Below, piece after piece: positions 16,604-26,036 of a stretch of DNA of 64,000 nucleotides. Source of the stretch: Acetobacter okinawensis (GTDB taxonomy: Bacteria; Pseudomonadota; Alphaproteobacteria; Acetobacterales; Acetobacteraceae). Both the position numbers and the translations under genes were made by a program. The notes under the pieces are model-generated. The model was not told the DNA's origin, searched no databases, and worked only from the letters and a program-made list of their open reading frames with translations. Every line of letters begins with the position of its first letter. Position 1 is the stretch's first letter. Location: the NCBI RefSeq assembly GCF_002153655.1, contig NZ_JOPJ01000017.1, positions 62,001-126,000 on the forward strand, in the 5' to 3' direction.

Positions 16604-19600
16604 GTCTTCTCGTCTGCCGCTTCTTGATGCTCTGCGTGAACAGGTTCTGCTCTGCGATGGAGGAATGGGGTCCCGCATCCAGATGCTCGACCTTGATGTC
16701 CAGCGCGATTACTGGGGACAGGAAAACTGCACCGAAGTGCTGACCCTGTCACGCCCCGAACTGATCCGCGAGATCCATCGTGGGTATTTTGAGGCCGGGG
16801 CCGACATGGTGGAGACCAACACCTTTGGCGCCTCCCCCATTACACTGGGCGAATTCGGGCTGACCGACCGCACGCGTGAGATCAACCGGGCCTCCGCCAT
16901 ACTGGCGCGTGAGGCTGCGGACAGCTTTGCCGATGGCCGCCACCGCTACGTGCTGGGCTCCATGGGGCCGGGCACCAAGCTGCCCTCTCTGGGCAATATT
17001 GACTACGACAGTCTGGAGGCAGCCCTTGCCGAGCAGACCCGCGGCCTGATTGAAGGCGGCGTGGACGCGGTGCTGATTGAGACCTGCCAGGACACGCTCC
17101 AGATCAAGGCCGCCGTCAACGGCGTCAAACTGGCCCGGGCCGAGGCGGGCGTCACACTCCCCATTTTTGTGCAGGTCACGGTGGAAACCACCGGCACGCT
17201 GCTGGTCGGGCCGGACATTGCGGCGGCCGCCACGGTCATTAACGCGCTGGATGTGGACCTGATCGGCCTGAACTGCGCCACCGGCCCGCAGGAAATGGCA
17301 GAGCATGTGCGCTGGCTGGCCGAAAACTGGCCCCGCCTGATTTCCGTCCTGCCCAACGCGGGCCTGCCTGAGCTGGTGGACGGCAAGACGCACTACCCGC
17401 TCAGCCCTGCGGATATGGCCACATGGGTCGAGCGCTTTGTGCAAGAAGACGGCATCAACATGACCGGCGGGTGCTGTGGCACCTCCACCCCCCATATTGC
17501 AGCCCTCGACGCCATGCTGCGCCGCCGTGCGGAGGCCACAGGCCGCCACCGCCCGGCCCCCGTGGCCCGCACGGCTGTATGGGTACCCTCTGTCGCCAGC
17601 CTGTATTCGCAGGTGCCACTGCGGCAGGAAAACGCGTATTTTTCCATTGGCGAGCGCTGCAACGCCAACGGCTCCAAAAAATGGCGCGAACTGCAGGAAG
17701 CACACGACTGGGACGGCTGCGTAACCGTAGGGCGCGACCAACTGCGTGAAGGCTCAAACGCGCTGGACGTCTGCACCGCCTTTGTCGGCCGCAACGAGCG
17801 GGCGGAAATGGACGAGGTCATCCGGCGCTTTACCTCCTCGGTCAATGCGCCGCTGGTCATTGACTCGACCGAAACCCCGGTCATCGAGGCCGCCCTCAAG
17901 CTGCATGGCGGCAAGCCGATCATCAACTCCATCAACTTTGAAGATGGAGAAGGCCCGGCATCCGACCGCATGGTGCTGGCGCGCAAGTTTGGCGCCGCCG
18001 TTGTCGCCCTGACCATTGATGAAGTGGGCATGGCCCGCAAGCCCGAGGACAAGCTGCGTATTGCCGCCCGTCTGGTGGAGTTTGCGTGCACCAAATACGG
18101 CCTGCCCCAGTCGGACCTGATGATCGACCCGCTGACGTTCACCATCGCCACCGGAGCGGAGGACGACCGCAAGCTGGGCCAGTGGACGCTGGAGGGTATT
18201 CGCATGATCCGCGATGCCTTCCCCGATATCCAGATCGTGCTGGGCCTGTCCAACATCTCCTTCGGGCTGAACCCCGCCGCCCGCGCGGTGCTGAACTCGG
18301 TCTATCTTGACCTTGCGGTCAAGGCGGGCATGACGGCGGCCATTGTCCATGTCTCCAAAATCCGCCCGCTGCACCTGATCGCTCCGGAGGAGGTGAAGGT
18401 CGCCGAAGACCTGATCTTTGACCGCAGGACAGAGGACTACGACCCCCTGCAGGCCCTGCTCGCTCTGTTTGCAGACCGCAAGGCGTCCGAGGCCGTCAAG
18501 CGCAAGCAGGCCGAAACAGCAGAAGAACGCCTGAAGGACCGCATTGTCGATGGTGACCGCAAGGGGCTGGAAGCCGACCTTGCCGAAGCCATGCAGACCA
18601 TGGCCCCGCTGGACATCATCAACACCGTACTGCTTGACGGCATGAAGGTGGTGGGCGAGCTGTTTGGCGCAGGCAAAATGCAGCTTCCCTTTGTGTTGCA
18701 GTCGGCTGAGACCATGAAGGCCGCCGTGGCGTGGCTGGAGCCGCACATGGAGCGGGCCGAGGGCCAGCAGCGCGGCACAATCGTGCTTGCCACCGTCAAG
18801 GGCGATGTCCACGACATCGGCAAAAACCTTGTGGACATTATCCTGACCAACAACGGCTACCGCGTGGTCAACCTTGGCATCAAGGTGCCTGTGGCCGACA
18901 TGATCGAGGCCGCCCGTAAGGAAAAAGCCGACGCCATTGGCATGTCGGGCCTGCTGGTCAAATCCACCGTGATCATGCGCGAAAACCTTGAGGAAATCGC
19001 CCGCGCGGGGCTGGATACCCCCGTCCTGCTCGGCGGTGCCGCCCTGACCCGCAACTACGTGGAAGAAGACTGCGTAGCCGCCTACGGGGATGGCGGGCGC
19101 GTGGCCTATGCGCGGGATGCGTTTGATGGCCTGACCTTAATGGACCAGATCGCCCAGAAAGGCTTTGACGGCTACCTGGCCGCCATACAGAAGCGGCGTG
19201 AGGGCAAGGCCACCCGCAAGAACGCCCGCACCCCCGAAAGCGCGGAAACACGCGGCTACGCCCCCGTGGACAAGGCCGAAGTTGCCGCCCGCCGTGCGCG
19301 GATCAACGCGGGTGAACCCCGCCTTAGCCCCCCGTTCTGGGGTGCGCGGGTGCTCGAAGCCACGCCAGAGGCGGTTCTGCCGTTCCTTAACGAGCGCGCG
19401 CTCTACCAGTTCCAGTGGGGTTTCCGTAAGCAGGGCCGCTCTTTGGACGAGTTTCTGGTCTGGGCGCGGCAGGAGCTGCGGCCCATTCTGCACCGCATGC
19501 TCAAACTTGCCGCAGACGAGCAGATTCTCAAGCCACAGGCCTGCTACGGCTACTGGAAGGCCGCAGGCGATGGCAACGATCTGGTGCTGTTTGAACCCGA

Positions 19601-20108
19601 CGGCATAACCGAGGCCGCCCGCTTTGCCCTGCCCCGCCAGCCCCGTGCGGATGGCGAGTGCATTGCCGACTTTGTGCGCGACATCAACGACCCCGAGCGT
19701 GACGTTGTGGGCCTTCAGGTTGTGACCGTGGGGCAGAAAGCCTCCGACATTGCCCGCGACTGGTTTGAAGAAAACCGTTATCAGGACTACCTCTACCTGC
19801 ATGGTCTGTCGGTAGAAATGGCCGAGGCCATGGCCGAATACACCCACAAGCGCATCCGCGCGGAGCTGGGCTTTGCAGCCGAGGACCCGCGCAACATGGA
19901 GGACCTGCTCCAGCAGGGCTACCGTGGCTCGCGCTATTCGTTCGGCTACCCCGCCTGCCCCCGGCTGGAGGAGCAGAGCAGCATCCTCTCCCTGCTGGAT
20001 GCAGGGCGTATTGGCGTGTCCCTGACCGATGGGGACCAGCTCCACCCCGAGCAGTCCACCTCCGCCCTTGTGGTGCTGAACAGGCATGCCAAATATTTCA
20101 CAATCTAA
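16602..20108 (+). CDS. metH: Cobalamin-dependent methionine synthase MetH
   Basis: Transfers a methyl group from methyltetrahydrofolate through methylcobalamin to homocysteine. 1168 aa, full length with all modules in order. The homocysteine domain has zinc ligands Cys225 (GLNCATGP) and Cys291/Cys292 (GGCCGTS). The pterin domain follows (about 340-610, with NANGSKKWRELQ and DPLTFTIATG), then the cap and the B12 domain with cobalt ligand His737 (GDVHDIGKN). The SAM reactivation domain ends the protein, with RYSFGYPACP at 1111-1120. The start MSSRLPLLDALREQ aligns in type with known MetH starts. No ribosome site or cobalamin riboswitch is visible upstream. Confidence 0.98.
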   Translation: MSSRLPLLDALREQVLLCDGGMGSRIQMLDLDVQRDYWGQENCTEVLTLSRPELIREIHRGYFEAGADMVETNTFGASPITLGEFGLTDRTREINRASAILAREAADSFADGRHRYVLGSMGPGTKLPSLGNIDYDSLEAALAEQTRGLIEGGVDAVLIETCQDTLQIKAAVNGVKLARAEAGVTLPIFVQVTVETTGTLLVGPDIAAAATVINALDVDLIGLNCATGPQEMAEHVRWLAENWPRLISVLPNAGLPELVDGKTHYPLSPADMATWVERFVQEDGINMTGGCCGTSTPHIAALDAMLRRRAEATGRHRPAPVARTAVWVPSVASLYSQVPLRQENAYFSIGERCNANGSKKWRELQEAHDWDGCVTVGRDQLREGSNALDVCTAFVGRNERAEMDEVIRRFTSSVNAPLVIDSTETPVIEAALKLHGGKPIINSINFEDGEGPASDRMVLARKFGAAVVALTIDEVGMARKPEDKLRIAARLVEFACTKYGLPQSDLMIDPLTFTIATGAEDDRKLGQWTLEGIRMIRDAFPDIQIVLGLSNISFGLNPAARAVLNSVYLDLAVKAGMTAAIVHVSKIRPLHLIAPEEVKVAEDLIFDRRTEDYDPLQALLALFADRKASEAVKRKQAETAEERLKDRIVDGDRKGLEADLAEAMQTMAPLDIINTVLLDGMKVVGELFGAGKMQLPFVLQSAETMKAAVAWLEPHMERAEGQQRGTIVLATVKGDVHDIGKNLVDIILTNNGYRVVNLGIKVPVADMIEAARKEKADAIGMSGLLVKSTVIMRENLEEIARAGLDTPVLLGGAALTRNYVEEDCVAAYGDGGRVAYARDAFDGLTLMDQIAQKGFDGYLAAIQKRREGKATRKNARTPESAETRGYAPVDKAEVAARRARINAGEPRLSPPFWGARVLEATPEAVLPFLNERALYQFQWGFRKQGRSLDEFLVWARQELRPILHRMLKLAADEQILKPQACYGYWKAAGDGNDLVLFEPDGITEAARFALPRQPRADGECIADFVRDINDPERDVVGLQVVTVGQKASDIARDWFEENRYQDYLYLHGLSVEMAEAMAEYTHKRIRAELGFAAEDPRNMEDLLQQGYRGSRYSFGYPACPRLEEQSSILSLLDAGRIGVSLTDGDQLHPEQSTSALVVLNRHAKYFTI

Positions 20109-20156
20109 GGCGCGCAGGCATTGACCTGTTGGGATGGTGCGGCGCATCATCCCATA

Positions 20157-20486
20157 ATGGTCTATTCCCGCCCGCAACCGGTTCCGCCCCTTACCCTGCA
20201 ACGCAGGGAACTATACGTGCAGGTGGGCCAGCATGCGACCAGTTGCACAACGGCCTTTATTGCAGGCCAGCGGGACGAGCTGGTGCTCCAGAGTGCGCTG
20301 TTCCTGCAAAGCCTGCACAGCATGTGGCTACAGGACGGGGTGGAGGAAGCAGACGTGTGGACCGAGCTTTTGCGCCGGGTAGAGGTCTCTGACCTGTTGC
20401 ACAAGCTGAACCAGCCCCCCCACCGCGGCAAAAAAAATGGCAGGCCCGACCGGCCGTGGCGCGTTACCACCAGCAAACTGCCCTAG
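20157..20486 (+). CDS. Small hypothetical protein after metH
   Basis: 109 aa from ATG 20157; no clear ribosome site. Not recognised. The middle is helical and hydrophobic-patterned (FIAGQRDELVLQSALFLQSL, DVWTELLRRVEVSDLLHKLN) and the tail is basic (PHRGKKNGRPDRPWRVTTSK). No signal peptide or membrane segment. It lies 49 bases after metH on the same strand, so it may share its transcript. Plausible because of protein-like codon use, but not certain. Confidence 0.5.
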   Translation: MVYSRPQPVPPLTLQRRELYVQVGQHATSCTTAFIAGQRDELVLQSALFLQSLHSMWLQDGVEEADVWTELLRRVEVSDLLHKLNQPPHRGKKNGRPDRPWRVTTSKLP

Positions 20487-20560
20487 GGCGCGCAAGCTGG
20501 TGCCCCTTATGTATTTTTCCCTCTTTTCCGCACCCCCTCGGGGCCTGTAAACCTGCGCCC

Positions 20561-21085
20561 ATGGCAGCCATAGACGCAATTTCCCTGACCATTCTGGCCC
20601 TGTCCACCCTGCATGGGCTGTGGCGGGGGTTTACGCAGCTTGCGCTGGGCCTGCTGAGCTGGGTTGTGGCGTTTGTGCTCGCTTTTCGCTTCCATGCGGT
20701 GCCTGTGCCGTGGCTGGCGCGCTTCATCCACTCCCCCACGGTGCTGCAACTGGCAAGCTTTGCCGTGGTTCTGCTGTTTTTTCTGGTCGCAGGGTATCTG
20801 CTGGCGGCTGCTGTGGTGCGGCTGGTGCGCGCCACCCCGCTGGACGGGCTGGACCGCACACTGGGCGGGCTGTTCGGGCTGGTGCGCGGGGGCTGTGTGG
20901 TTGTGCTGCTGTTTATGGCCGGGCAATGGCTGCTGGAGCCTTCGGACATGGAGGCCATAGAGGCGAATGGACGATTGACCCCTTATATTCGGGCTGCCGC
21001 AACCTATATCCACCCTTATCTGGCGGAATTTGATTCAAAAGGGGTTGCGCCAAAGCGTCCAACAGGTCATGACGCCACCTTGTAA
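20561..21085 (+). CDS. cvpA: CvpA family membrane protein
   Basis: 174 aa with four hydrophobic segments (about 5-25, 28-48, 63-85, 103-122) and the CvpA pattern: ILALSTLHGLWRGFTQLALG at the N-terminus and TPLDGLDRTLGGLFGLVRGG in the middle. Start ATG 20561 (MAAIDAISLTI). CvpA family proteins affect envelope integrity and colicin V secretion; the biochemical role is not settled. The gene lies 46 bases before purF, the same pairing as in E. coli. Confidence 0.9.
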   Translation: MAAIDAISLTILALSTLHGLWRGFTQLALGLLSWVVAFVLAFRFHAVPVPWLARFIHSPTVLQLASFAVVLLFFLVAGYLLAAAVVRLVRATPLDGLDRTLGGLFGLVRGGCVVVLLFMAGQWLLEPSDMEAIEANGRLTPYIRAAATYIHPYLAEFDSKGVAPKRPTGHDATL

Positions 21086-21131
21086 TCCCCATACGGCCAG
21101 TATCAGCCATTTGCGGAGGCCCTGCGCGCTT

Positions 21132-22619
21132 ATGCACCCCCATTCCACGTTGCCCGTTTCCCTCCCCGATCCTGTCCGTGCGGACGAGGACCACCTGCAA
21201 GAGGAATGTGCCGTCTTTGGCATATGGAACGCCAAGGACGCGGCAACGCTGACAACCCTTGGCCTGCACGCCCTCCAGCACCGTGGGCAGGAGGCAGCGG
21301 GTATTGTCTCCTTTGACCCGCAGGACAGCCGCTTCCACTCCCACCGTGGGCTGGGGCTTGTGGGCGACGTGTTCAGTGACTCGCGCGTGATGGCCACATT
21401 GCAGGGCACCCGTGCCATTGGCCACAACCGCTACGCCACAACCGGGGCCACGCTGCTGCGCAACGTGCAGCCCCTGTTTGCCGAGTTCGCCTTTGGCGGT
21501 CTGGCCGTGGCCCATAACGGCAACCTGACCAACGCAGACACGCTGCGCCGCGAGCTGATCCGCCGTGGCTGCCTGTTCCAGTCCACCACGGACACCGAAG
21601 TGTTCGTGCACCTGATTGCCATATCGCTCTACGCCACGGTGGAAGACCGGCTGATTGATGCGCTCAAGCGGGTTACGGGGGCGTATTCGCTTGTCGTGCT
21701 CTCGCAAGATGCGCTGATCGGCGTGCGTGACCCCATGGGCGTGCGCCCGCTGGTGCTGGGCAGGCTGCCCGGTGAAGGCGGCAAGGACGGGTCCTGGGTT
21801 CTGGCGTCCGAAACATGTGGGCTGGACATTATTGGCGCGGAATTCGTGCGGGATGTGGAGCCGGGCGAGCTTGTTGTCATCAACGACAGCGGTGTGCGCT
21901 CCCTGCGCCCGTTCGGGGACACGAAGCCCCACTTCTGTGTGTTTGAATACATCTACTTCGCCCGCCCGGATTCGGTGCTCGAAGGGCTGCCGGTCTATAA
22001 CGTGCGCAAGGAAATCGGGCGCGAACTCGCAAACGAAAGCGGGGTCGAGGCCGATGTGGTCGTGCCCGTACCCGACTCGGGCGTACCCTCGGCCATTGGC
22101 TATGCGGAGGCCAGCGGCATTCCGTTTGAGTTGGGCATTATCCGCAACCACTACGTGGGCCGCACCTTTATTGAACCCACCGACCAGATCCGCCACTTGG
22201 GCGTGAAGATGAAGCACTCGCCCAACCGCCCCATTCTGGACGGCAAGCGGGTTGTGCTGGTGGACGACTCCATTGTGCGTGGCACCACCTCGCGTAAGAT
22301 CGTGGACATGGTGCGTGCGGCCGGGGCGCGGGAGGTGCATATGCGCATCTCCTCCCCCCCCACCAAGCATTCGTGCTTCTACGGGATCGACACACCAGAA
22401 CGCAGCAAGCTGCTGGCCGCCCAGAACGACCTGAAAAAAATGGCCGAGCTGATTGGTGTGGACAGTCTGGCCTTTATCTCGCTCGACGGGCTGTACCGCG
22501 CCATGGGGCATGAGAGCCGCAGCGCCAGCCGCTCCACCTATTGCGATGCCTGCTTTACCGGCGAGTACCCCATAGCTCTTGTGGACCACGATGCCGAATA
22601 CGGCCCCGGTGCCGCCTAA
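21132..22619 (+). CDS. purF: Amidophosphoribosyltransferase PurF
   Basis: First committed step of purine synthesis: PRPP plus glutamine to phosphoribosylamine. 495 aa from ATG 21132. A 25-residue propeptide ends at EE before the catalytic N-terminal Cys26 (CAVFGIWN). The glutaminase domain shows GHNRYATTG and AHNGNLTNAD. The PRPP-binding loop in the second half reads RVVLVDDSIVRGTTSRK. An upstream Shine-Dalgarno GGAGG is 13 bases before the ATG, rather far. An intrinsic terminator follows. Confidence 0.97.
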   Translation: MHPHSTLPVSLPDPVRADEDHLQEECAVFGIWNAKDAATLTTLGLHALQHRGQEAAGIVSFDPQDSRFHSHRGLGLVGDVFSDSRVMATLQGTRAIGHNRYATTGATLLRNVQPLFAEFAFGGLAVAHNGNLTNADTLRRELIRRGCLFQSTTDTEVFVHLIAISLYATVEDRLIDALKRVTGAYSLVVLSQDALIGVRDPMGVRPLVLGRLPGEGGKDGSWVLASETCGLDIIGAEFVRDVEPGELVVINDSGVRSLRPFGDTKPHFCVFEYIYFARPDSVLEGLPVYNVRKEIGRELANESGVEADVVVPVPDSGVPSAIGYAEASGIPFELGIIRNHYVGRTFIEPTDQIRHLGVKMKHSPNRPILDGKRVVLVDDSIVRGTTSRKIVDMVRAAGAREVHMRISSPPTKHSCFYGIDTPERSKLLAAQNDLKKMAELIGVDSLAFISLDGLYRAMGHESRSASRSTYCDACFTGEYPIALVDHDAEYGPGAA

Positions 22620-22649
22620 GCCATAGTGCCCCTAAGGGCCATGAACAGA

Positions 22650-22686
22650 AAAACCCCGCCAGAGGCACACTCTGGCGGGGTTTTTT
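22650..22686. terminator. Bidirectional intrinsic terminator after purF
   Basis: Stem AACCCCGCCAGA / TCTGGCGGGGTT with a 7-base loop, flanked by A4 on the left and T6 on the right. It can end purF transcription and also transcription from the convergent reductase gene. Confidence 0.9.
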
Positions 22687-22711
22687 ATACGCATGGTCGT
22701 ATGGGCCGCCC

Positions 22712-23494
22712 TTAGCGGTACACCATGCCGCCATCAATCAGGATCGACTGGCCAGTTACGTAGTCGGAATCGGGGCCAGCAAACCACGAGACAAGATTGG
22801 CCACGTCATCGGGTGTTTCCGCACGGCCAAGGGCAATGCCGTCCACAAACTTCTTGTAGGTCTCACCCACGGGAGCGCCCGTCAGCTTGGCAAATTCCTT
22901 GTCAATTTCCACCCACATATCCGTCCCCACAACACCGGGGCAGTAGGCGTTTACGGTAATGCCGTGGCAGGCGTATTCCTTGGCTGCGGCCTGCGTCAGC
23001 CCGCGCACTGCGAACTTGGTGGAGGAATAAACCCCCAGCATGGCGTAACCCTCGTGCCCGGCAATGGAGCAGGCGTTAATAATCTTGCCCCGGCCTTTGC
23101 GCGCAATAAACTTGGCAGCGGCAAGCTGGATGCCCCACAGGGTGCCTTCCACGTTAATACGGTAAATGCGCTGGACTTCCTCCGGCGTCACATCCGCCAG
23201 CGGCTTGATCTGGGCAATGCCTGCGTTGTTGACCATAATGTCAAAACTGCCCAGCGTGGATTCCGCATGGTCAATGGCGGCGGCCACCTGCGCGCGGTCG
23301 CCAATGTCGGCTATAAAACTGGTGGCCTTGCGGCCCAGTGCTTCCACTTCCTTGACAACACCGGCCAGACGATCCTCACGGATGTCCACCAGAGCTATGT
23401 CCGCGCCATCCTTGGCCAGACGCAGGGCAATGCCACGGCCAATACCCTGACCACCGCCCGTAACCAGCGCCACCTTACCTGTAATATCCGCCAT
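22712..23494 (-). CDS. budC: SDR oxidoreductase, meso-2,3-butanediol dehydrogenase / acetoin reductase type
   Basis: NAD(H)-dependent reductase of diacetyl or acetoin, by similarity of pattern. 260 aa, classical SDR. The dinucleotide site is [11 protein letters not shown] (residues 11-21), the active site Asn90, Ser143, Tyr156 and Lys160 (YSSTK). The segments [12 protein letters not shown]-like ([11 protein letters not shown]), [13 protein letters not shown] and the end [14 protein letters not shown] match the butanediol dehydrogenase branch closely. Acetic acid bacteria also have polyol dehydrogenases of this fold (e.g. xylitol), so substrate is not certain. It is a single gene, convergent with purF. 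Confidence 0.85.
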   Translation of the reverse strand: MADITGKVALVTGGGQGIGRGIALRLAKDGADIALVDIREDRLAGVVKEVEALGRKATSFIADIGDRAQVAAAIDHAESTLGSFDIMVNNAGIAQIKPLADVTPEEVQRIYRINVEGTLWGIQLAAAKFIARKGRGKIINACSIAGHEGYAMLGVYSSTKFAVRGLTQAAAKEYACHGITVNAYCPGVVGTDMWVEIDKEFAKLTGAPVGETYKKFVDGIALGRAETPDDVANLVSWFAGPDSDYVTGQSILIDGGMVYR

Positions 23495-23559
23495 GGGACC
23501 TCTCCCGTGTGATGAGAAACGGGGCGAGCGTAGTGCAATAACAAAAAAAAGCCATCACC

Positions 23560-23592
23560 AAAAAAAAGCCCCCGCACGTATGTGCAGGGGCT
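23560..23592 (-). terminator. Intrinsic terminator of the pqiABC operon
   Basis: Read on the minus strand: AGCCCCTGCAC-ATAC-GTGCGGGGGCT followed by eight T. It lies 32 bases after the pqiC stop. Confidence 0.9.
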
Positions 23593-23623
23593 GGTGCAAA
23601 AGAGCGCGCTCACGTCTGGCCTG

Positions 23624-24325
23624 TTACGGCCTCCGTGCCGGGGTTGCCCCACCTTGCGGTGCTACTGGGGGTGTGGCGGCACTGGGTGTATCAGGCGGGA
23701 GCAGGCGGAGTTGCACCGCCGCCACATCTGCCAGCTGGCCAAGCAACTGGCTCAGCCCCTGCACCATGGCCATGGTGTTCCCACCGGGGCCACCACTCAG
23801 GCTGACACGCTGGAGCGTGCCCTGCCCGTAGGGTGCGCCTGCCGCAGCAGGCTGGACAGAGAGCATGGCATCCAGCTCCACATGGCCCGAAGGCCCGGTG
23901 GAAAAGCGACTGACCGAAAGCTCCACATAAGCCTGCGGGTCGGCGGCGGCGGCGTCATTTTCCACAAACACGCCTGTGCCGGGCAGGCGCTGGGCCAGAT
24001 CACCCGCCAGCGCGTGGCCAATCTGGGCGGCAAGGGAATCGCTCCATGCATCCGCGCTGGACACACTCAGCCGGTAGCCGCTGTCGGCTATGACAATCCG
24101 GTCGCGGTCAAGGCCGGAGGCAATGCTGGGCAGGCGGACCTCCACATAACGTGGCCCCCCTGCCAGCGGCTGCCCCGGCACAACGGCCAGCGTGTACAGC
24201 GCAGCCCCCGCGTTGGCGCAGCCCGCAAGCGTGACCGCCAGAAGCCCAAGCGAGGCCCCACCAGCCAGAACATTGCGGCGGGAAAGACCAGCCCCAGCCA
24301 GTCCGTAAGGTTTAACGCGAGCCAT
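23624..24325 (-). CDS. pqiC: PqiC-type lipoprotein (ABC transport auxiliary component)
   Basis: Outer-membrane lipoprotein partner of PqiB. 233 aa. The N-terminus has a twin-arginine motif (LSRRNVLAGGASLGLL) followed by lipobox LAGC (lipidated Cys36), which suggests Tat export of a lipoprotein. The mature part has the PqiC/YmbA core (LYTLAVVPGQPLAGG, VEVRLPSIASGLDRDRIVIA, RLSVSSADAWSDSLAAQIGH, LAQRLPGTGVFV). Pro/Ala-rich tail. Four bases separate it from pqiB. Confidence 0.88.
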   Translation of the reverse strand: MARVKPYGLAGAGLSRRNVLAGGASLGLLAVTLAGCANAGAALYTLAVVPGQPLAGGPRYVEVRLPSIASGLDRDRIVIADSGYRLSVSSADAWSDSLAAQIGHALAGDLAQRLPGTGVFVENDAAAADPQAYVELSVSRFSTGPSGHVELDAMLSVQPAAAGAPYGQGTLQRVSLSGGPGGNTMAMVQGLSQLLGQLADVAAVQLRLLPPDTPSAATPPVAPQGGATPARRP

Positions 24326-24329
24326 GATC

Positions 24330-26036
24330 TTATCGTCCCGAGATGAGCGCAGAGGGGTGGTTGGTCAGGAAATCGGACAAAAAGCGCAGCGAGCGCGCGG
24401 TCTGCCCAAGCTGGATGACCATGGCCTGCAAATTGCGCTTGAAGTCGCTGTTGCCACCATAGCTGGCCAGCAGGCGGTTGGCGTTGTGGAGCATCTGGTC
24501 CAGCTGCTCCGCCATGGCGGGCAGGCGCTGGCTGAGCGGGCCAAGGCCCTTCTGCAGGTCCTGCGTGAGTGCCTGCACATGCTGCATGGACACGCGCAGG
24601 CTGACCAGCGCCTGTTTGACATCGGGGCTGTTCAGCGTCTCGTCCGCATGGGCGAGCAGGCTGTTGGCGTTGGTGCCAATCTGCTCAAACGGCATGGCCG
24701 CCAGACGGTCGGTCAGGGTGGAAACGGACTCCATAATCCCCGACATCCCCCCCGGCTGACCGGGGATGACAAGGGTTGAGCCTTCCATGCTGATGGTCGC
24801 CTTGCCCGCGTTCTTGACAAAGTTGAGCGAGATCAGGCCCTCGCCCGTCAGCAGGCTTGCGCTGTCGGTGGAGGCACGCAGGCCGTTGGCCACCAGCGTG
24901 CGCAGCATGTCCGTGACCTCCTCATGCGACAGTTCCTTGGAGGTAATGACGCGCTCTGGCTGGATTTCCATGCCAATGCGCACGCGCGGGTGGCCGGGGG
25001 TGGAGGTCATGTCCAGCTTCACACTCGTCACGTTCCCGACCTGAATGCCAAACATGCTGACAACAGCACCCGGCGCCAGCCCCTTGACGGAGGAGGTCAT
25101 GTACGTGGCCAGCGGCACACGCTCATGGTAGCCCGCGTTCTGGGCGTCCTCCTCGCTGTCATAGAGTTTGAACACGGTGTTGGCGGCGGCCATCGGGGGC
25201 TCGCGCTGGGCTTTGCCTTCCTCCAGCGGGGGCAGGCCAAACGCCACCCCGCCAGAGAACAGGGCCTGCAACGACTGCAACTGCACCTTAAGCCCACCTG
25301 CGCCAAACCCCACCTTAACGCCGGAAACATTCCAGAACCGTGTGCTGCCACTCAGGTAATGGTCATAGGGTTCCTTGACAAAAATCTGGATCAGCACCGG
25401 CCCGCGCCCGCCCGGCGGCATGGTGTAGCCCAGCACTTCCCCCACATCCACATCGCGGAAGAATACGGGAGCCCCCTGCCCGATGGAGCCAATGTTGTTG
25501 GCCACCAGCGTGTAGGTCTGCCCCGGCTGGTCCGAGCGCATGCCCGGCGGTGCTTCCAGCCCCTCGAACCGGTCCACATGCTGGCCGGATGTCTGGCCAC
25601 TGGCGTCCAGCCCCGGATCAAAGGCGATATACGCACCCGACATGAGCGTTTCCAGCCCGGTAATGCTGGCCCCGTTAATGCGCGGGCGCACCACCCAGAA
25701 CCGGGCCTTCTCGGTCAGCATGTCGTTGGTGCCCTTGTTCATGCGGATCTGCACGCGCACATGCCGCAGGTCGGGGGTGAGGGAGATGTTCTCCACCGTC
25801 CCCAGCACCACGGATTTGTTCTTGACCTGTGTCTGCCCACTGGTCAGGCCATCGGCGGTATCAAAAATAACGGTAATTTCCGGCCCGTTATCCAAAAAAC
25901 TGCGCCAGACCAGAAAGCCCGCAATCAGTACCGAAACAATGGGAATAACCCATATGATGGAAAACCGGATCCTGCGCACCAGCGCATCCTGGTTGTCACG
26001 TTCACCATGCCCTGAAGACTTGTGCCTGTCGTTCAC
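24330..26036 (-). CDS. pqiB: PqiB, MCE-domain intermembrane lipid transport protein
   Basis: Forms a tunnel across the periplasm for lipid movement. 568 aa. One N-terminal membrane helix at about residues 25-45 (IIWVIPIVSVLIAGFLVWRS), then three MCE repeats (PEITVIFDTADGLTSGQTQV; TYTLVANNIGSIGQGAPVFF; VVSMFGIQVGNVTSVKLDM region). A C-terminal helical coiled region ends the protein. Start chosen as GTG 26036, overlapping the pqiA stop (GTGA). A longer reading from 26117 would overlap pqiA by 85 bases and begin with arginine-rich shadow sequence. Confidence 0.92.
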   Translation of the reverse strand: MNDRHKSSGHGERDNQDALVRRIRFSIIWVIPIVSVLIAGFLVWRSFLDNGPEITVIFDTADGLTSGQTQVKNKSVVLGTVENISLTPDLRHVRVQIRMNKGTNDMLTEKARFWVVRPRINGASITGLETLMSGAYIAFDPGLDASGQTSGQHVDRFEGLEAPPGMRSDQPGQTYTLVANNIGSIGQGAPVFFRDVDVGEVLGYTMPPGGRGPVLIQIFVKEPYDHYLSGSTRFWNVSGVKVGFGAGGLKVQLQSLQALFSGGVAFGLPPLEEGKAQREPPMAAANTVFKLYDSEEDAQNAGYHERVPLATYMTSSVKGLAPGAVVSMFGIQVGNVTSVKLDMTSTPGHPRVRIGMEIQPERVITSKELSHEEVTDMLRTLVANGLRASTDSASLLTGEGLISLNFVKNAGKATISMEGSTLVIPGQPGGMSGIMESVSTLTDRLAAMPFEQIGTNANSLLAHADETLNSPDVKQALVSLRVSMQHVQALTQDLQKGLGPLSQRLPAMAEQLDQMLHNANRLLASYGGNSDFKRNLQAMVIQLGQTARSLRFLSDFLTNHPSALISGR

